From IMG/VR virus record IMGVR_UViG_3300036814_000177, positions 1-59,332 of that record: a stretch of 59,332 nucleotides of DNA. The stretch is one strand, 5' to 3'. This DNA is from a virus. The notes beneath the pieces are model-generated. The model had not been told where the DNA came from and ran no database searches. It saw only the letters and a program-made list of their open reading frames with translations. A program made the translations under genes and the position numbers. Shown in pieces: positions 8,398 to 15,766 of the stretch. Numbering within the stretch: the first letter of the stretch is position 1; each line of letters starts with the position of its first letter.

Positions 8398-8597
8398 GTG
8401 ATGTGTTCCTTTGCCTTAAATGCTATGAAAAGTTTGGCTAACTCAGGGTCAGCCTCGATTGCGTACTCCATGAACCTCAACATCTTGTTGAGTTGCTCAA
8501 CGTCTAGGGTATTCTGGTGGGTAGTGTGGCTCTCTATGCTAGACGCACCTATTAACCCGCCGACAGTCAATGTCTTATTCCCATACACCTCACTCAC
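8394..8597 (-). CDS. Small hypothetical protein
   Basis: A 67-residue protein, unrecognised. The N-terminal half is Thr/Gly-rich (KTLTVGGLIGASS) and the C-terminal half is an amphipathic acidic helix (MLRFMEYAIEADPELAKLF). It shares 4-base ATGA overlaps with both neighbours, which supports real translation as part of the operon. No motif gives a function. Confidence 0.6.
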   Translation of the reverse strand: MSEVYGNKTLTVGGLIGASSIESHTTHQNTLDVEQLNKMLRFMEYAIEADPELAKLFIAFKAKEHIT

Positions 8598-9031
8598 AGC
8601 TTGTACTCCGCTACACCTAAGTCACAGTGGGGGGAGTATTCGTTGGCTACTGCAACAGCTTGTGCAGCGTCAGCACCCATCGCAAGCGCACCATAAGCGA
8701 ACTCTCTGCCCTCACCAAAGGCACACTTATCCAGCCCATGTGTAATGGGTATTTGGGAGGACTCGTAACGATACAGTCCTTGGATGGGGGATACCACGAT
8801 GAAGTGGCAGGGGTGTGTGGTCTGTATAACAGGGAACTCACTGGGTTTATACCCTTCCTTGAACCACTCGCGCATGGCTAAGATAGAGTGTAGGGGGCCA
8901 GAACCTGTTAGGATAAGTCTGTCCTCCCCCTCCCCATAGTACCACGCCTTCTCTGTTTTCCACTGAGTCTTGCCATCACTGGCGGCACGATCAGTAGCAA
9001 GGATGTCTCCATCCCATACGATGATTGTCAT
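8594..9031 (-). CDS. HslV-like Ntn hydrolase (phage proteasome-like protein)
   Basis: A 145-residue protein that starts MTIIVWDG and continues ATDRAAS, the beta-strand start of N-terminal nucleophile hydrolases. After removal of Met, Thr2 would be the nucleophile, as in HslV and proteasome beta subunits. The LILTGSGPLHSILAM segment and the C-terminal GADAAQAVAVANEYSPHCDLGV stretch are typical of the phage HslV-like family, which is common in tailed phages but has no demonstrated substrate. No HslU-type unfoldase is encoded, unless the MoxR ATPase of the same operon serves. It overlaps neighbours by 4 bases on both sides. Confidence 0.7.
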   Translation of the reverse strand: MTIIVWDGDILATDRAASDGKTQWKTEKAWYYGEGEDRLILTGSGPLHSILAMREWFKEGYKPSEFPVIQTTHPCHFIVVSPIQGLYRYESSQIPITHGLDKCAFGEGREFAYGALAMGADAAQAVAVANEYSPHCDLGVAEYKL

Positions 9032-9237
9032 TTAGGGTACTCCTTCTTCTCGCATTTAGGATTGGTGAAATGGTATGAGCCTAGCCCCTCCCCTAGGTGG
9101 GTGATCCTGCGTCTTATGATGATGCTACGCACCACCCTACACGCTTCAAAGGTGGGGTAGGGGTTGCCCTTGACCGGGAGCATACCGTAGGCTTGCATGT
9201 CAATAAGCCACACCATCAGCACATATTTAATTATCAT
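9028..9237 (-). CDS. Small hypothetical protein with hydrophobic N-terminus
   Basis: A 69-residue protein with a short hydrophobic start (MIIKYVLMVWLIDMQ) and a basic middle and end. The hydrophobic run is too short and mixed to call a membrane segment with confidence. The pattern GNPYPTFEACRVVRSII resembles small phage or secreted proteins of the type 'F-x-x-x-E-A-C', but I assign no family. ATGA overlaps on both sides support its reality. Confidence 0.55.
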   Translation of the reverse strand: MIIKYVLMVWLIDMQAYGMLPVKGNPYPTFEACRVVRSIIIRRRITHLGEGLGSYHFTNPKCEKKEYPK

Positions 9238-9416
9238 TCTATATCCCCGTCATCGTCAGGCAGTTCGTCTACACCGGGGATAATCTCCTTGTCCTCTGGC
9301 CCTAGTACCACAGGCTCCCCGTATGTGTTAAGTTCTTCTTCTTTTGCGTAGAATTTTCTACGGATTTCCCTTGCTTTCTTTGTGAAATCTATGCTTCTAA
9401 ATATTCCTTGGATCAT
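9234..9416 (-). CDS. Small acidic-tailed hypothetical protein
   Basis: A 60-residue protein (from the second ATG, MIQGIFRSIDF). I chose 9416 over the ATG at 9422 because TAAGG is only two bases from the first but about seven from the second. The N-terminal half is basic and helical (KKAREIRRKFYAKEEEL); the C-terminal half is acidic (PGVDELPDDDGDIE). No family is recognised. It lies in the row of coupled small genes between the Ntn hydrolase and the HicA-like protein. Confidence 0.5.
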   Translation of the reverse strand: MIQGIFRSIDFTKKAREIRRKFYAKEEELNTYGEPVVLGPEDKEIIPGVDELPDDDGDIE

Positions 9417-9421
9417 TACCA

Positions 9422-9628
9422 TTACCTTACATCCTTGTCAACTTGTTTCTCCACACGCCGCAGATCAGCGGCGCAATTCTTAACAGCATGAGAGTCGCTG
9501 GGTGTAGCGGATGCTCTAACGATAGTACCATCTGTCCATTCCAGAACATGATGTACAGAGCCTCGCTTCTTATCGAGTGTCGCGTCCCGCCATCCTCTCT
9601 TGACAGCGGAACGCACCAGCTTCTTCAT
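9422..9628 (-). CDS. HicA-like small protein (dsRBD-like fold)
   Basis: A 68-residue protein starting MKKLVRSAVKRGW. The pattern of a helix ending in GW, then a beta strand with HHVLEWTDG, then VRASATPSDSHAVKNCAADL, is that of HicA/YcfA-like proteins, where the His in the strand is catalytic in mRNA-cleaving toxins. Here H42-H43 fall in that strand. No HicB-type antitoxin follows or precedes, as is common for solitary phage members, so a toxin role is uncertain. The ATG at 9628 has AAGGAG just upstream and leaves 14 bases after the upstream gene; a longer frame from 9706 would overlap it by 64 bases and is disfavoured. Confidence 0.6.
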   Translation of the reverse strand: MKKLVRSAVKRGWRDATLDKKRGSVHHVLEWTDGTIVRASATPSDSHAVKNCAADLRRVEKQVDKDVR

Positions 9629-9642
9629 GTCTCCTTTGGCAC

Positions 9643-10497
9643 TCACGCCTTCTTGTGCAGGGTTTCCCCAAACACACCGTATAGTTTGCGGTACTGCAAA
9701 CTGCACTTGTCGAACACAGCATCCACGTTGGCGAGCATCATCTGGTCGGTGATTGTATCATTGCCCCACCCCAACTGGGTAGTTTGCGCTATCAGTTTGA
9801 GTATATCTTGGGGATAATCCTCGGTACGCATACACTCCACAACATGTTGTGCAATGTCAGGTGCTTCCCACTTAGGCACAGTCCGCCGATACCTCCATCC
9901 TCCACCAGCGTCTGCTTCCTCCTTTGCTATTGCAGGAAGGAAACCTTGGAGCGCACCTAACTTGGCTCTTACTTTAAGCCCCTTCTTATAACGCTTCACA
10001 TCGCGTAGCCATTGCTTGCGCTTCTCAGGTATCACGGTGTCCATCATGTGGGGTTGCTTGTTGAGGCACTGACCTGTGATGAGGTCAAACTGTAGGCCAC
10101 AGAAGTATTCAGCCCCTTGGCTCTTAACTTTACCCCAGCCTATCCTGCCTTCCTCTTGGAAAGCCTCATCATTCATACCAGCCAAGGCGTAGATACCCTT
10201 CCTCTTACGCTCAATCGTGATAGGGACCACACGGTACAGGCTACTCACTACCGTCTGGGTGTGGTGCAACAGGTTCTCAAGCGGCATGACGAAGGTGAGG
10301 GTGTTGTCAGGTGACACCTTAAACAGCGGGACGTTAGCCCCCCTCCACCCAACCTGTTTCACAACGTAGTCCTTACCGTCCTTATACAGCCGACACCAAT
10401 TCTTAATAGGCCGACCTATACTGACGTTGCGGCAACGCTGGAAGTCAAGGGCAAAGTCTTGGTAAGTTTTGAACTTAGCTCTGTCTATGCTGTACAT
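9643..10497 (-). CDS. Conserved phage hypothetical protein
   Basis: A 284-residue protein. Residues 40-110 form a beta-rich block (GKDYVVKQVGWRGANVPLF), residues 160-185 a strongly basic stretch (EKRKQWLRDVKRYKKGLKV), and 215-284 a helical acidic block. Large proteins of this kind occur in the replication half of many phages without a known role. Its start ATG at 10497 is two bases from the stop of the Nmad5-like gene. The basic middle part suggests nucleic-acid contact, which is inference only. Confidence 0.5.
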   Translation of the reverse strand: MYSIDRAKFKTYQDFALDFQRCRNVSIGRPIKNWCRLYKDGKDYVVKQVGWRGANVPLFKVSPDNTLTFVMPLENLLHHTQTVVSSLYRVVPITIERKRKGIYALAGMNDEAFQEEGRIGWGKVKSQGAEYFCGLQFDLITGQCLNKQPHMMDTVIPEKRKQWLRDVKRYKKGLKVRAKLGALQGFLPAIAKEEADAGGGWRYRRTVPKWEAPDIAQHVVECMRTEDYPQDILKLIAQTTQLGWGNDTITDQMMLANVDAVFDKCSLQYRKLYGVFGETLHKKA

Positions 10498-10498
10498 A

Positions 10499-11173
10499 TC
10501 AGCTACCTCCCGTCAGCTTAGCCATAGTAGAGATCGCGGTCATATCGTCAAGGTTTACACCCTCAATCTCTGGCTTATCCCCTCTCTTCCTACGTTCCAC
10601 GATCTCCTTGTGCTTCTCCTGCTTATCGCTCGGCACTAAGTCCCACAGCGGAGGCCATGCCTTCAACGCTGGAGCCAGCGTACTGTAGGCGTTGATAACC
10701 TTATCCACACCGTCGATGAACACCGCTTGCTCCTGTTCCAGCTTGTGTACCTTCAAGCAGAACACCTTGTACTCAGCCTTGAGGGTATCCCACCGTGGAT
10801 CGTCGGCGTTGAGGGTGAAGCCGCCGTAGCTACCTGCACGGTGAACACCATGCGCTTCCTTATTCTCTGCCCAATCGTATGGAACCTTGCGCACCTCGTC
10901 ACCGGGGAAGGGCATATCCACACCCCCATTGATCGCGCTGTCCCAGTCCTTACCTTGGAACCCGCTAAGGTCCATATCATCCATGGTGTTGAAGTACCCA
11001 TCAGGGAGGGCATCCATCTGATCCTTGGTGTCCTTGAACATCAGGTCATAGATGTTACCAGCCCAGTTCTTAGGCGGGTTGTCCCTTTCCTTTTGGATGC
11101 GTTTGTCAAACACATCACTTGCCTTACGCCGGATGCGGGACCGAAGCTCGTCGCTAAATCTTACTGTCGCCAT
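10499..11173 (-). CDS. Nmad5-like protein (putative nucleotide-modification-associated)
   Basis: A 224-residue protein. The N-terminus (RFSDELRSRIRRKA), the DALPDGYFNTMDD segment near residue 55, and the C-terminal helical pair with VDKVINAYSTLAPALKAWP resemble the Nmad5 family, which was named from association with DNA base-modification genes in phages. No methyltransferase, deaminase or hypermodification enzyme is visible in this window, so the association would be unusual and the family call is from memory of the pattern only. ATG 11171-11173 follows the 55-residue membrane gene by 2 bases, with GGAGAA upstream. Confidence 0.35.
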   Translation of the reverse strand: MATVRFSDELRSRIRRKASDVFDKRIQKERDNPPKNWAGNIYDLMFKDTKDQMDALPDGYFNTMDDMDLSGFQGKDWDSAINGGVDMPFPGDEVRKVPYDWAENKEAHGVHRAGSYGGFTLNADDPRWDTLKAEYKVFCLKVHKLEQEQAVFIDGVDKVINAYSTLAPALKAWPPLWDLVPSDKQEKHKEIVERRKRGDKPEIEGVNLDDMTAISTMAKLTGGS

Positions 11174-11175
11174 GT

Positions 11176-11343
11176 CTATTCTCCTAGTTTTCTAACATGA
11201 ATGTCGTCACCGTCCACATGGACCTTAACTTTCCCTGTCGCAATATCTCCAACGGTCTGCTCCAACCGACGTATCCGAACATGTTGCCCTACGATGTACC
11301 CCGCCGCTACAGCAAGGGCCACCGCCGTTATCCAATCAATCAC
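11176..11343 (-). CDS. Small membrane protein (55 aa, GTG start)
   Basis: A short gene that fills the gap between the VWA gene and the Nmad5-like gene. It starts at GTG 11343 in a GTGA overlap with the VWA stop codon and ends two bases before the next ATG. The protein has one N-terminal hydrophobic helix (WITAVALAVAAGYIVG, residues 4-19), then a basic stretch (HVRIRRLEQT) and a mixed tail (VKVHVDGDDIHVRKLG). The positive charges after the helix suggest that the tail faces the cytoplasm. It is transcribed with the MoxR/VWA set, so it may anchor that complex at the membrane; this is inference. Confidence 0.65.
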   Translation of the reverse strand: MIDWITAVALAVAAGYIVGQHVRIRRLEQTVGDIATGKVKVHVDGDDIHVRKLGE

Positions 11344-12521
11344 ATCATCACCGTTTCACCGAAGGGAGTGTCCTCTCCGCCCTTACCGTTGCTTACCCAC
11401 AGCACAGGGTAGGGTGGTGTATCCCCGTAGTCGGAGCAGTACAGGTCAGTCAGTACGATGCAAGCCACTGGCTCAACGCCCAACTCCTCCACCTTCTTGA
11501 AGATGGGGCTGAACGCTGTCCCTCCACCACCATGCATCTTGATGTCCACCTCGTCGTCCCTTGTGTACTCATCCACATGGGACACGCTACTGTCGAAGTA
11601 TATCACCGTGAGGGTCTTGGGCTTGTGGTCCTCTTGCACCACCTTAACCTCAGCGGCAAACTGAGCCAGTTCCGCATCACCGACAGAGCCAGAGCAATCC
11701 ACCGCTACAACAAGCTCACCCATAGCCTCACCGTCACGGCTTGGCAGGTACAGCCCTTGGGATATGAAGCGGCGATTAGGTCTGGCCCAAGTACGGCGAT
11801 CATCTTTCAGCTTCACCACAAACTGTTGCAGAACGTCACGCCAGTTTACCTTGGGGTTCAGCACCTCATCGACTAGCCTCTCCATGTTAGCCGACAGTTT
11901 GCCCATCATCTTAGCCGCTTGAGCCGCTTGTGCTACCTGCACCTTCATCTCAGCGGCGGCTTGGTCCATCTCCTGCTGAGTACCCTCACCGTCGAAGCAC
12001 TCATCCATTCCAGAACCTGTTCCGGAGCCTCCGCTGGGACCGTCAGGGTCGTCGGGAAGTATGGCGTAGATACCATCACTGGTTCCACCGCCCTCGTCGT
12101 AGATAGCATCGGACAACAGCCCACACTCAGGCATCTTGCCAATGCCATCATCAACCAGCAACTTGTTGATAACATAATCACCAGCGTGGTTCCACCGCTT
12201 GGGGCTACGCTCATGCCGTCGCCAGTTATGCTCCAACATGGGGTGGAAGCACTCATGGGCCACAAGGAACATCGTCTCCTCGTCGGTCAGATCGTCAAGA
12301 AAGTATGGGTTAAACTTGATCCACTTCCCATTGGTCCCGGCTGTCGGTACATCCAGCGACAAGATGAACGGCATGTTCATAGCCACCGTACCAACGAAGG
12401 GGTGTTGTAGTATGAGGTTGGTCTTGGCCTTAGCCAACTTCTTGGTCAGCTTGGCAAGCGTAGCCTCATCCGGCATCTCCTTGGGGTACTCAGGTATTGC
12501 GTCTGGATTAAGACTTGTCAT
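11340..12521 (-). CDS. VWA-like metallopeptidase-domain protein (DUF2201 type)
   Basis: A 393-residue protein starting MTSLNPDAIP. The N-terminal half has a zinc-protease motif, LVAHECFHPMLEH (H89, E90, H93). A Gly/Ser/Asp-rich linker (about 155-180) leads to a C-terminal von Willebrand A-like domain with the MIDAS start VVAVDCSGSVGD (D275, S277, S279). This is the standard partner of MoxR AAA ATPases, which load or remodel targets bound by the VWA domain. I chose ATG 12521 because GGGAG lies seven bases upstream; the earlier ATG at 12542 has no clear site. The MoxR gene lies upstream in the same operon. Confidence 0.85.
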   Translation of the reverse strand: MTSLNPDAIPEYPKEMPDEATLAKLTKKLAKAKTNLILQHPFVGTVAMNMPFILSLDVPTAGTNGKWIKFNPYFLDDLTDEETMFLVAHECFHPMLEHNWRRHERSPKRWNHAGDYVINKLLVDDGIGKMPECGLLSDAIYDEGGGTSDGIYAILPDDPDGPSGGSGTGSGMDECFDGEGTQQEMDQAAAEMKVQVAQAAQAAKMMGKLSANMERLVDEVLNPKVNWRDVLQQFVVKLKDDRRTWARPNRRFISQGLYLPSRDGEAMGELVVAVDCSGSVGDAELAQFAAEVKVVQEDHKPKTLTVIYFDSSVSHVDEYTRDDEVDIKMHGGGGTAFSPIFKKVEELGVEPVACIVLTDLYCSDYGDTPPYPVLWVSNGKGGEDTPFGETVMM

Positions 12522-12711
12522 TATCGTTCTCCCTGCTTTCAATTATGTCGTCGTTGATACGAAGGATAAGGCCAGCGAAAAACTCTCTGTCCATGTGGAC
12601 AATGAGCGTCTCCAGTAGCTGGCCCTTGTCGAGGTCGTGCATCCGGTCAGTCCACACCTGTATAGCATCAGGGTTGGTCTTTTTAACGAAGTCAAATTCT
12701 TCTTGTGTCAT
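12508..12711 (-). CDS. Small hypothetical protein
   Basis: A 67-residue acidic protein (MTQEEFDFVKKTNPDAIQVW) with a predicted helical core and a hydrophilic end (SRENDNDKS). It is coupled to DUF3150 by an ATGA overlap and to the VWA gene by a 14-base overlap. Its fixed place inside the MoxR-VWA cassette suggests a small partner of that complex. No family is recognised. Confidence 0.55.
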   Translation of the reverse strand: MTQEEFDFVKKTNPDAIQVWTDRMHDLDKGQLLETLIVHMDREFFAGLILRINDDIIESRENDNDKS

Positions 12712-13571
12712 GTTAGTCCTCCCATAAATACAGCCATCTTATCCATGATGGCCTTGGCTTCATCAGCCGTGTCTTGCCTGAGAACAGGATCATTCCTTAA
12801 ACTCTCAGGGTGGTGGTTCACTAGCTTCTGTTGCATCTCACTACGCAACTGCTCAAGGTTGGGATCGTCGGTGAAGTTCAGCCTAGTCAGCAACTCACAA
12901 GTGTCTTGAGCATCCTTGTAAGTGCCATCGCGGAACTCGTTCTGAGGGTCGGCCAGTCTACCCTGCAACCAGCTAACCTTATCGTACAGCCGTTGCCAAA
13001 CATCTTGCACAGCGGCTTGGTTCGCCTCCTTGAGCCTGTCCTCCATGTCACTCTCAATGGAGGCCAACTCAGCATCGGCAAGCTCTACACGGAAGTCACC
13101 AGTGGTAGGCACAGGCAGTACCGCTATGTCCATCTTGAACAGCTTCCTAAGATGGGGTATGCCGGGGTATTCCTTGGGGTTGAACAGTTCATGCTCACCA
13201 CTGTTAAGGATACGCTCAGCATCCAGCTTGGCTTGTGGGTACACATCAATGAAGTTCTCAACCAGCCCCATCCATGTGTTCCGTCTGCTACGGAAGTCAT
13301 TCATGTACGTCAGGTAGTTGCTTGAGGGCAGGATAAACGTACCGTCAATACCCCACGGCAGGGTGTTCAGATAGAACCCCTTCCTCACGTCGGTGGTGTC
13401 CTTGTGGACGATCCCCAACTCGTTGCAGGTAGGCAACAGGGTCTTGTTGAAGTTCCCTTTGTTGCCTTCCCCGTTCTCAGACACGATGGCCGAAGCCCTC
13501 CTGTCCAGTTTCCTTGCTGTCCACTGGCTTACGCTAAAGTGGACAAGTAGTGCCTTGTCACTTAGGTGCAT
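12708..13571 (-). CDS. DUF3150-like protein of the MoxR-VWA cassette
   Basis: A 287-residue, mostly helical protein. The start (LSDKALLVHFSVSQWTARKLD) and the later RRNTWMGLVENFIDVYPQA region fit the DUF3150 family that commonly sits between a MoxR ATPase and a VWA-like protein in phages and integrated elements. The role is unknown; the conserved order ATPase - DUF3150 - VWA suggests a three-part chaperone-like machine. It is adjacent to the 87-residue gene (1-base overlap) and overlaps the 67-residue gene by 4 bases. Confidence 0.6.
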   Translation of the reverse strand: MHLSDKALLVHFSVSQWTARKLDRRASAIVSENGEGNKGNFNKTLLPTCNELGIVHKDTTDVRKGFYLNTLPWGIDGTFILPSSNYLTYMNDFRSRRNTWMGLVENFIDVYPQAKLDAERILNSGEHELFNPKEYPGIPHLRKLFKMDIAVLPVPTTGDFRVELADAELASIESDMEDRLKEANQAAVQDVWQRLYDKVSWLQGRLADPQNEFRDGTYKDAQDTCELLTRLNFTDDPNLEQLRSEMQQKLVNHHPESLRNDPVLRQDTADEAKAIMDKMAVFMGGLT

Positions 13572-13834
13572 TACATTTCTCCTAGAATTTTACGCTTGGT
13601 TTTCTCCACCACATTGTTGTCGTGGAGAACGTCATAAAACAAACTCATCCTCAGCTTCACTCTACACACAGCAACAAGTTGTGGATCACGCTTCTCAACC
13701 TGTTCCACAAACTTCTTACCGCTGTATGCATCGAGGTATCTGTCCTCCCCGTACCCTGCGGCATCCTTAACCGCACAGTACAGGTCGAACTCATCACCCG
13801 AACACTTGGACCAGCCTCTTGATCGCCCTACCAC
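13571..13834 (-). CDS. Small basic hypothetical protein
   Basis: An 87-residue protein with a GTG start that overlaps the MoxR stop by 7 bases. The central part is RDPQLVAVCRVKLRMSLFYD and the end is basic (VEKTKRKILGEM). No family is recognised. There is no convincing ribosome site, so translation probably depends on coupling with the upstream MoxR gene. Confidence 0.5.
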   Translation of the reverse strand: MVGRSRGWSKCSGDEFDLYCAVKDAAGYGEDRYLDAYSGKKFVEQVEKRDPQLVAVCRVKLRMSLFYDVLHDNNVVEKTKRKILGEM

Positions 13835-14811
13835 AGTACGTCTTGGTTGGCTAAGGCCCAGTCCTTGAACGCTTGTGTTGAGGCCAGTGACTCATCCCGG
13901 CGACAGGCATAGGACACCATCAATGCTCCAAACTCTTGAGGCATCCGGTTAGCAAACACGATGGCCTTGGCAAACGAGGCGTTCTTAACCCTGTGAGCAA
14001 TGGCTCCGGTGATGGCATACAGCGTGGCAGGGTCTTCCGGTACAGTCGCCTTCTCAGGGTTCATCAACAGGTTGTCAATATCCGGCAAGTTACGCTCAAT
14101 CTTGCGGAAGCCCACAAACTCAGCCGCCGCACCCTCACCAATGGCTCCCTTGAAGCACTCGTACTCAGCCTCAACGGACACAACGTCGATCAGGTCACTA
14201 ACACCCTCGACCCAGCTACGACAGGTCGGGTTAGCACTACGCTGAGGGTCGTAGTCCTGCATCAGACCGGGACGAAAGCGGCAAAAGGTTATCACACTGG
14301 GGTTAACATCAGTGTCCACCCAGTAGCGAGTGGTCACATCAAGGTTCACCTCATACTCAAGCTCGGTGTACCTGTTGCTGAGGTGTCCCAACATCCTGTT
14401 GACGCCAGCCCTGTCCTCCTGCCTGTTGCCAGTAGCTATGACTTGCACATTGGCAGGCAAGGCGTGTCCATGTAGCTCCCGCTGTTGGATGATGTTGGCA
14501 ATCACCTTCTGGATATCAGCAGGACACTGACCCAGATCATCGAAGCAGATGATGGCTCTGCTCTCAGGGTCGGTAGGCCACCAATGCGGCATCTTGTAGC
14601 CGAACTTGTCGTCGTCCACGGTAATCATCGGCATCCCGAAGTCCTCCGTCAGACAGGTTGCGGCATGGACATGGATGTACTCCCTGCCCTGCTGTTCTGC
14701 ACCCTGTTCCACAACGCTGGTCTTGCCGCAACCGGGCTGACCAGTGATGTACACGGCCCTGTTGATCGTACCAAGGTTGACGAGTTCTCTAAGTATCTGT
14801 TCACTATGCAT
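13828..14811 (-). CDS. MoxR-family AAA+ ATPase
   Basis: A 327-residue AAA+ protein. Walker A is GQPGCGKT (24-31), Walker B is IICFDDLGQ (D91, D92), sensor 1 is VQVIATGNRQED (about 123-134), followed by NRYTELEYEV and an HRVKNASFAKA sensor-2-like segment. MoxR ATPases form hexamers that work with VWA-domain proteins; here the VWA/metallopeptidase lies three genes downstream. Comparable phage cassettes are recurrent but their targets are unknown. It begins the coupled MoxR-DUF3150-VWA run; the 110 bases upstream hold only a small hairpin. Confidence 0.85.
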   Translation of the reverse strand: MHSEQILRELVNLGTINRAVYITGQPGCGKTSVVEQGAEQQGREYIHVHAATCLTEDFGMPMITVDDDKFGYKMPHWWPTDPESRAIICFDDLGQCPADIQKVIANIIQQRELHGHALPANVQVIATGNRQEDRAGVNRMLGHLSNRYTELEYEVNLDVTTRYWVDTDVNPSVITFCRFRPGLMQDYDPQRSANPTCRSWVEGVSDLIDVVSVEAEYECFKGAIGEGAAAEFVGFRKIERNLPDIDNLLMNPEKATVPEDPATLYAITGAIAHRVKNASFAKAIVFANRMPQEFGALMVSYACRRDESLASTQAFKDWALANQDVLW

Positions 14812-14867
14812 CGCAATCTCCTAGTAAGCTATCTGGCTCATCAGTGCAGGGTGATAATGCCCCACAG

Positions 14868-14886
14868 ACCGGACGGCTAATCCGGT
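14868..14886. other. Small hairpin upstream of MoxR gene
   Basis: ACCGGA and TCCGGT form a 6-bp stem with a 7-base loop in the 110-base gap between the 100-residue gene and the MoxR ATPase. No U-tract follows on either strand. It may be a weak attenuator or a processing site. No credible open reading frame is seen in the rest of this gap. Confidence 0.35.
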
Positions 14887-14921
14887 TTCGCCTTTCTCCT
14901 AGCCGCTTTAGGCTCTCTGCA

Positions 14922-15224
14922 TCACAGCGTCACCTTGCCGCTGACTAACAGCTTGTGTGCTTGGCTCCAGCCGTAGTCGGTGTCGGCTAACTGCTCAATC
15001 TCTTGGAACAGGCTCACTGTCTGGAACTTGACAGTGTATTTGCTGTCATGGTGTTCCTCTTGTGTGGCAATATCCATCTCAGTAACTCTCGAACCCTTAC
15101 GAAAGCAGGGTGCATCACTGGTAACAACCTTGAATGTGTATCCAAGGTCGTATTCACGTTTAGTGTCGTTCTCGACGGTGGCTCCGTCCTCTGGGATGAG
15201 TTTGATGTTATATCTATGGGTCAT
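14922..15224 (-). CDS. Hypothetical protein, first gene of the replication operon
   Basis: A 100-residue protein, MTHRYNIKLIPEDG at the start. It is mostly beta strands with acidic and basic charges mixed and a single Cys in SDAPCFRKG; the C-terminus is DYGWSQAHKLLVSGKVTL. No family is recognised. It lies immediately downstream of promoter P1 (15284-15312), with GGAG about 10 bases before the ATG, so it is the first product of the early operon. First early genes of lytic phages often act on the host, but nothing in the sequence shows that here. Confidence 0.65.
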   Translation of the reverse strand: MTHRYNIKLIPEDGATVENDTKREYDLGYTFKVVTSDAPCFRKGSRVTEMDIATQEEHHDSKYTVKFQTVSLFQEIEQLADTDYGWSQAHKLLVSGKVTL

Positions 15225-15283
15225 TTGGTAGCTCCTAGTTAGTTGGTGAAAAGTTTTGGGATTTGGTCGCTGGTCGAGCCGGG

Positions 15284-15312
15284 ACTATGCAATTTCCGGC
15301 GAAAATTGTCAA
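15284..15312 (-). promoter_or_regulatory. Minus-strand sigma70-like promoter P1 (replication operon)
   Basis: Read on the minus strand, a perfect -35 box TTGACA (15307-15312) and a -10 box CATAGT (15284-15289, four of six) are separated by 17 bases. Transcription would start near 15277 and leave a leader of about 50 bases before the ATG at 15224. The spacer carries TTTTCGCCGGA, which is shared with promoter P2 at 17127-17155, as is CAAACTTG at the upstream edge. Confidence 0.7.
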
Positions 15313-15368
15313 GTTTGCTGGGCTGGGTATGAGGGGTGTAAGTTTGAGGGTATTAATTATCTGTTCTT

Positions 15369-15707
15369 CTATCTGTACTATCTGTTGGGGTGCTTAACTT
15401 GACGCTTCAACAGCTAGTATACAATTGTTTAATACCAATGGGTTAGGGGGTGCAGTATATAGATTATATAGATTATCCGTGTTTTGAAACTAATCAGTGC
15501 CACAATTTCATACATGTTTGTTGATGCCAAATTCGTAAAGTTATGATTTGGTAAAATTTGTGTGTGACTTTATCTATTTGAACAGATAACTTAGATAATT
15601 GATATAAAAGATTACTACCTAAACCCAGTTAATCCATGGTCAGTACCAAACTTGACAGTTAAAGTGTTAAGTTAAAACACCCCCTCCCCAACAGATATTA
15701 CAGATAG
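15369..15707. other. Candidate replication origin: AT-rich segment between inverted repeats
   Basis: A gene-free, AT-rich stretch. It is bounded by a 22-base inverted repeat: 15369-15390 reads CTATCTGTACTATCTGTTGG followed by GG, and the reverse complement of 15686-15707 matches at 21 of 22 positions. Each arm holds two TATCTGT heptamers spaced 9 bases apart; single extra copies lie at 15358 (same strand) and 15582 (inverted). Inside are a tandem 9-base repeat TATAGATTA at 15458-15475 and a CCAAAT/ATTTGG dyad (15527-15551). Iterons around an easily melted core, next to the early operon, are what an origin or a regulator-bound control region looks like. I see no gene between 15225 and 15901. 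Confidence 0.5.
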
Positions 15708-15766
15708 TTGGCCGTAAAGTATCCTCCAACCTGTTGTAATATAACAAACTTATACATCTACTACTA

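Noticed and set aside
15395-15420. Plus-strand promoter inside the left inverted-repeat arm (TTAACT ... TATACA)
   Set aside because: The -35 box is weak and there is no plus-strand gene downstream before the opposing terminator.
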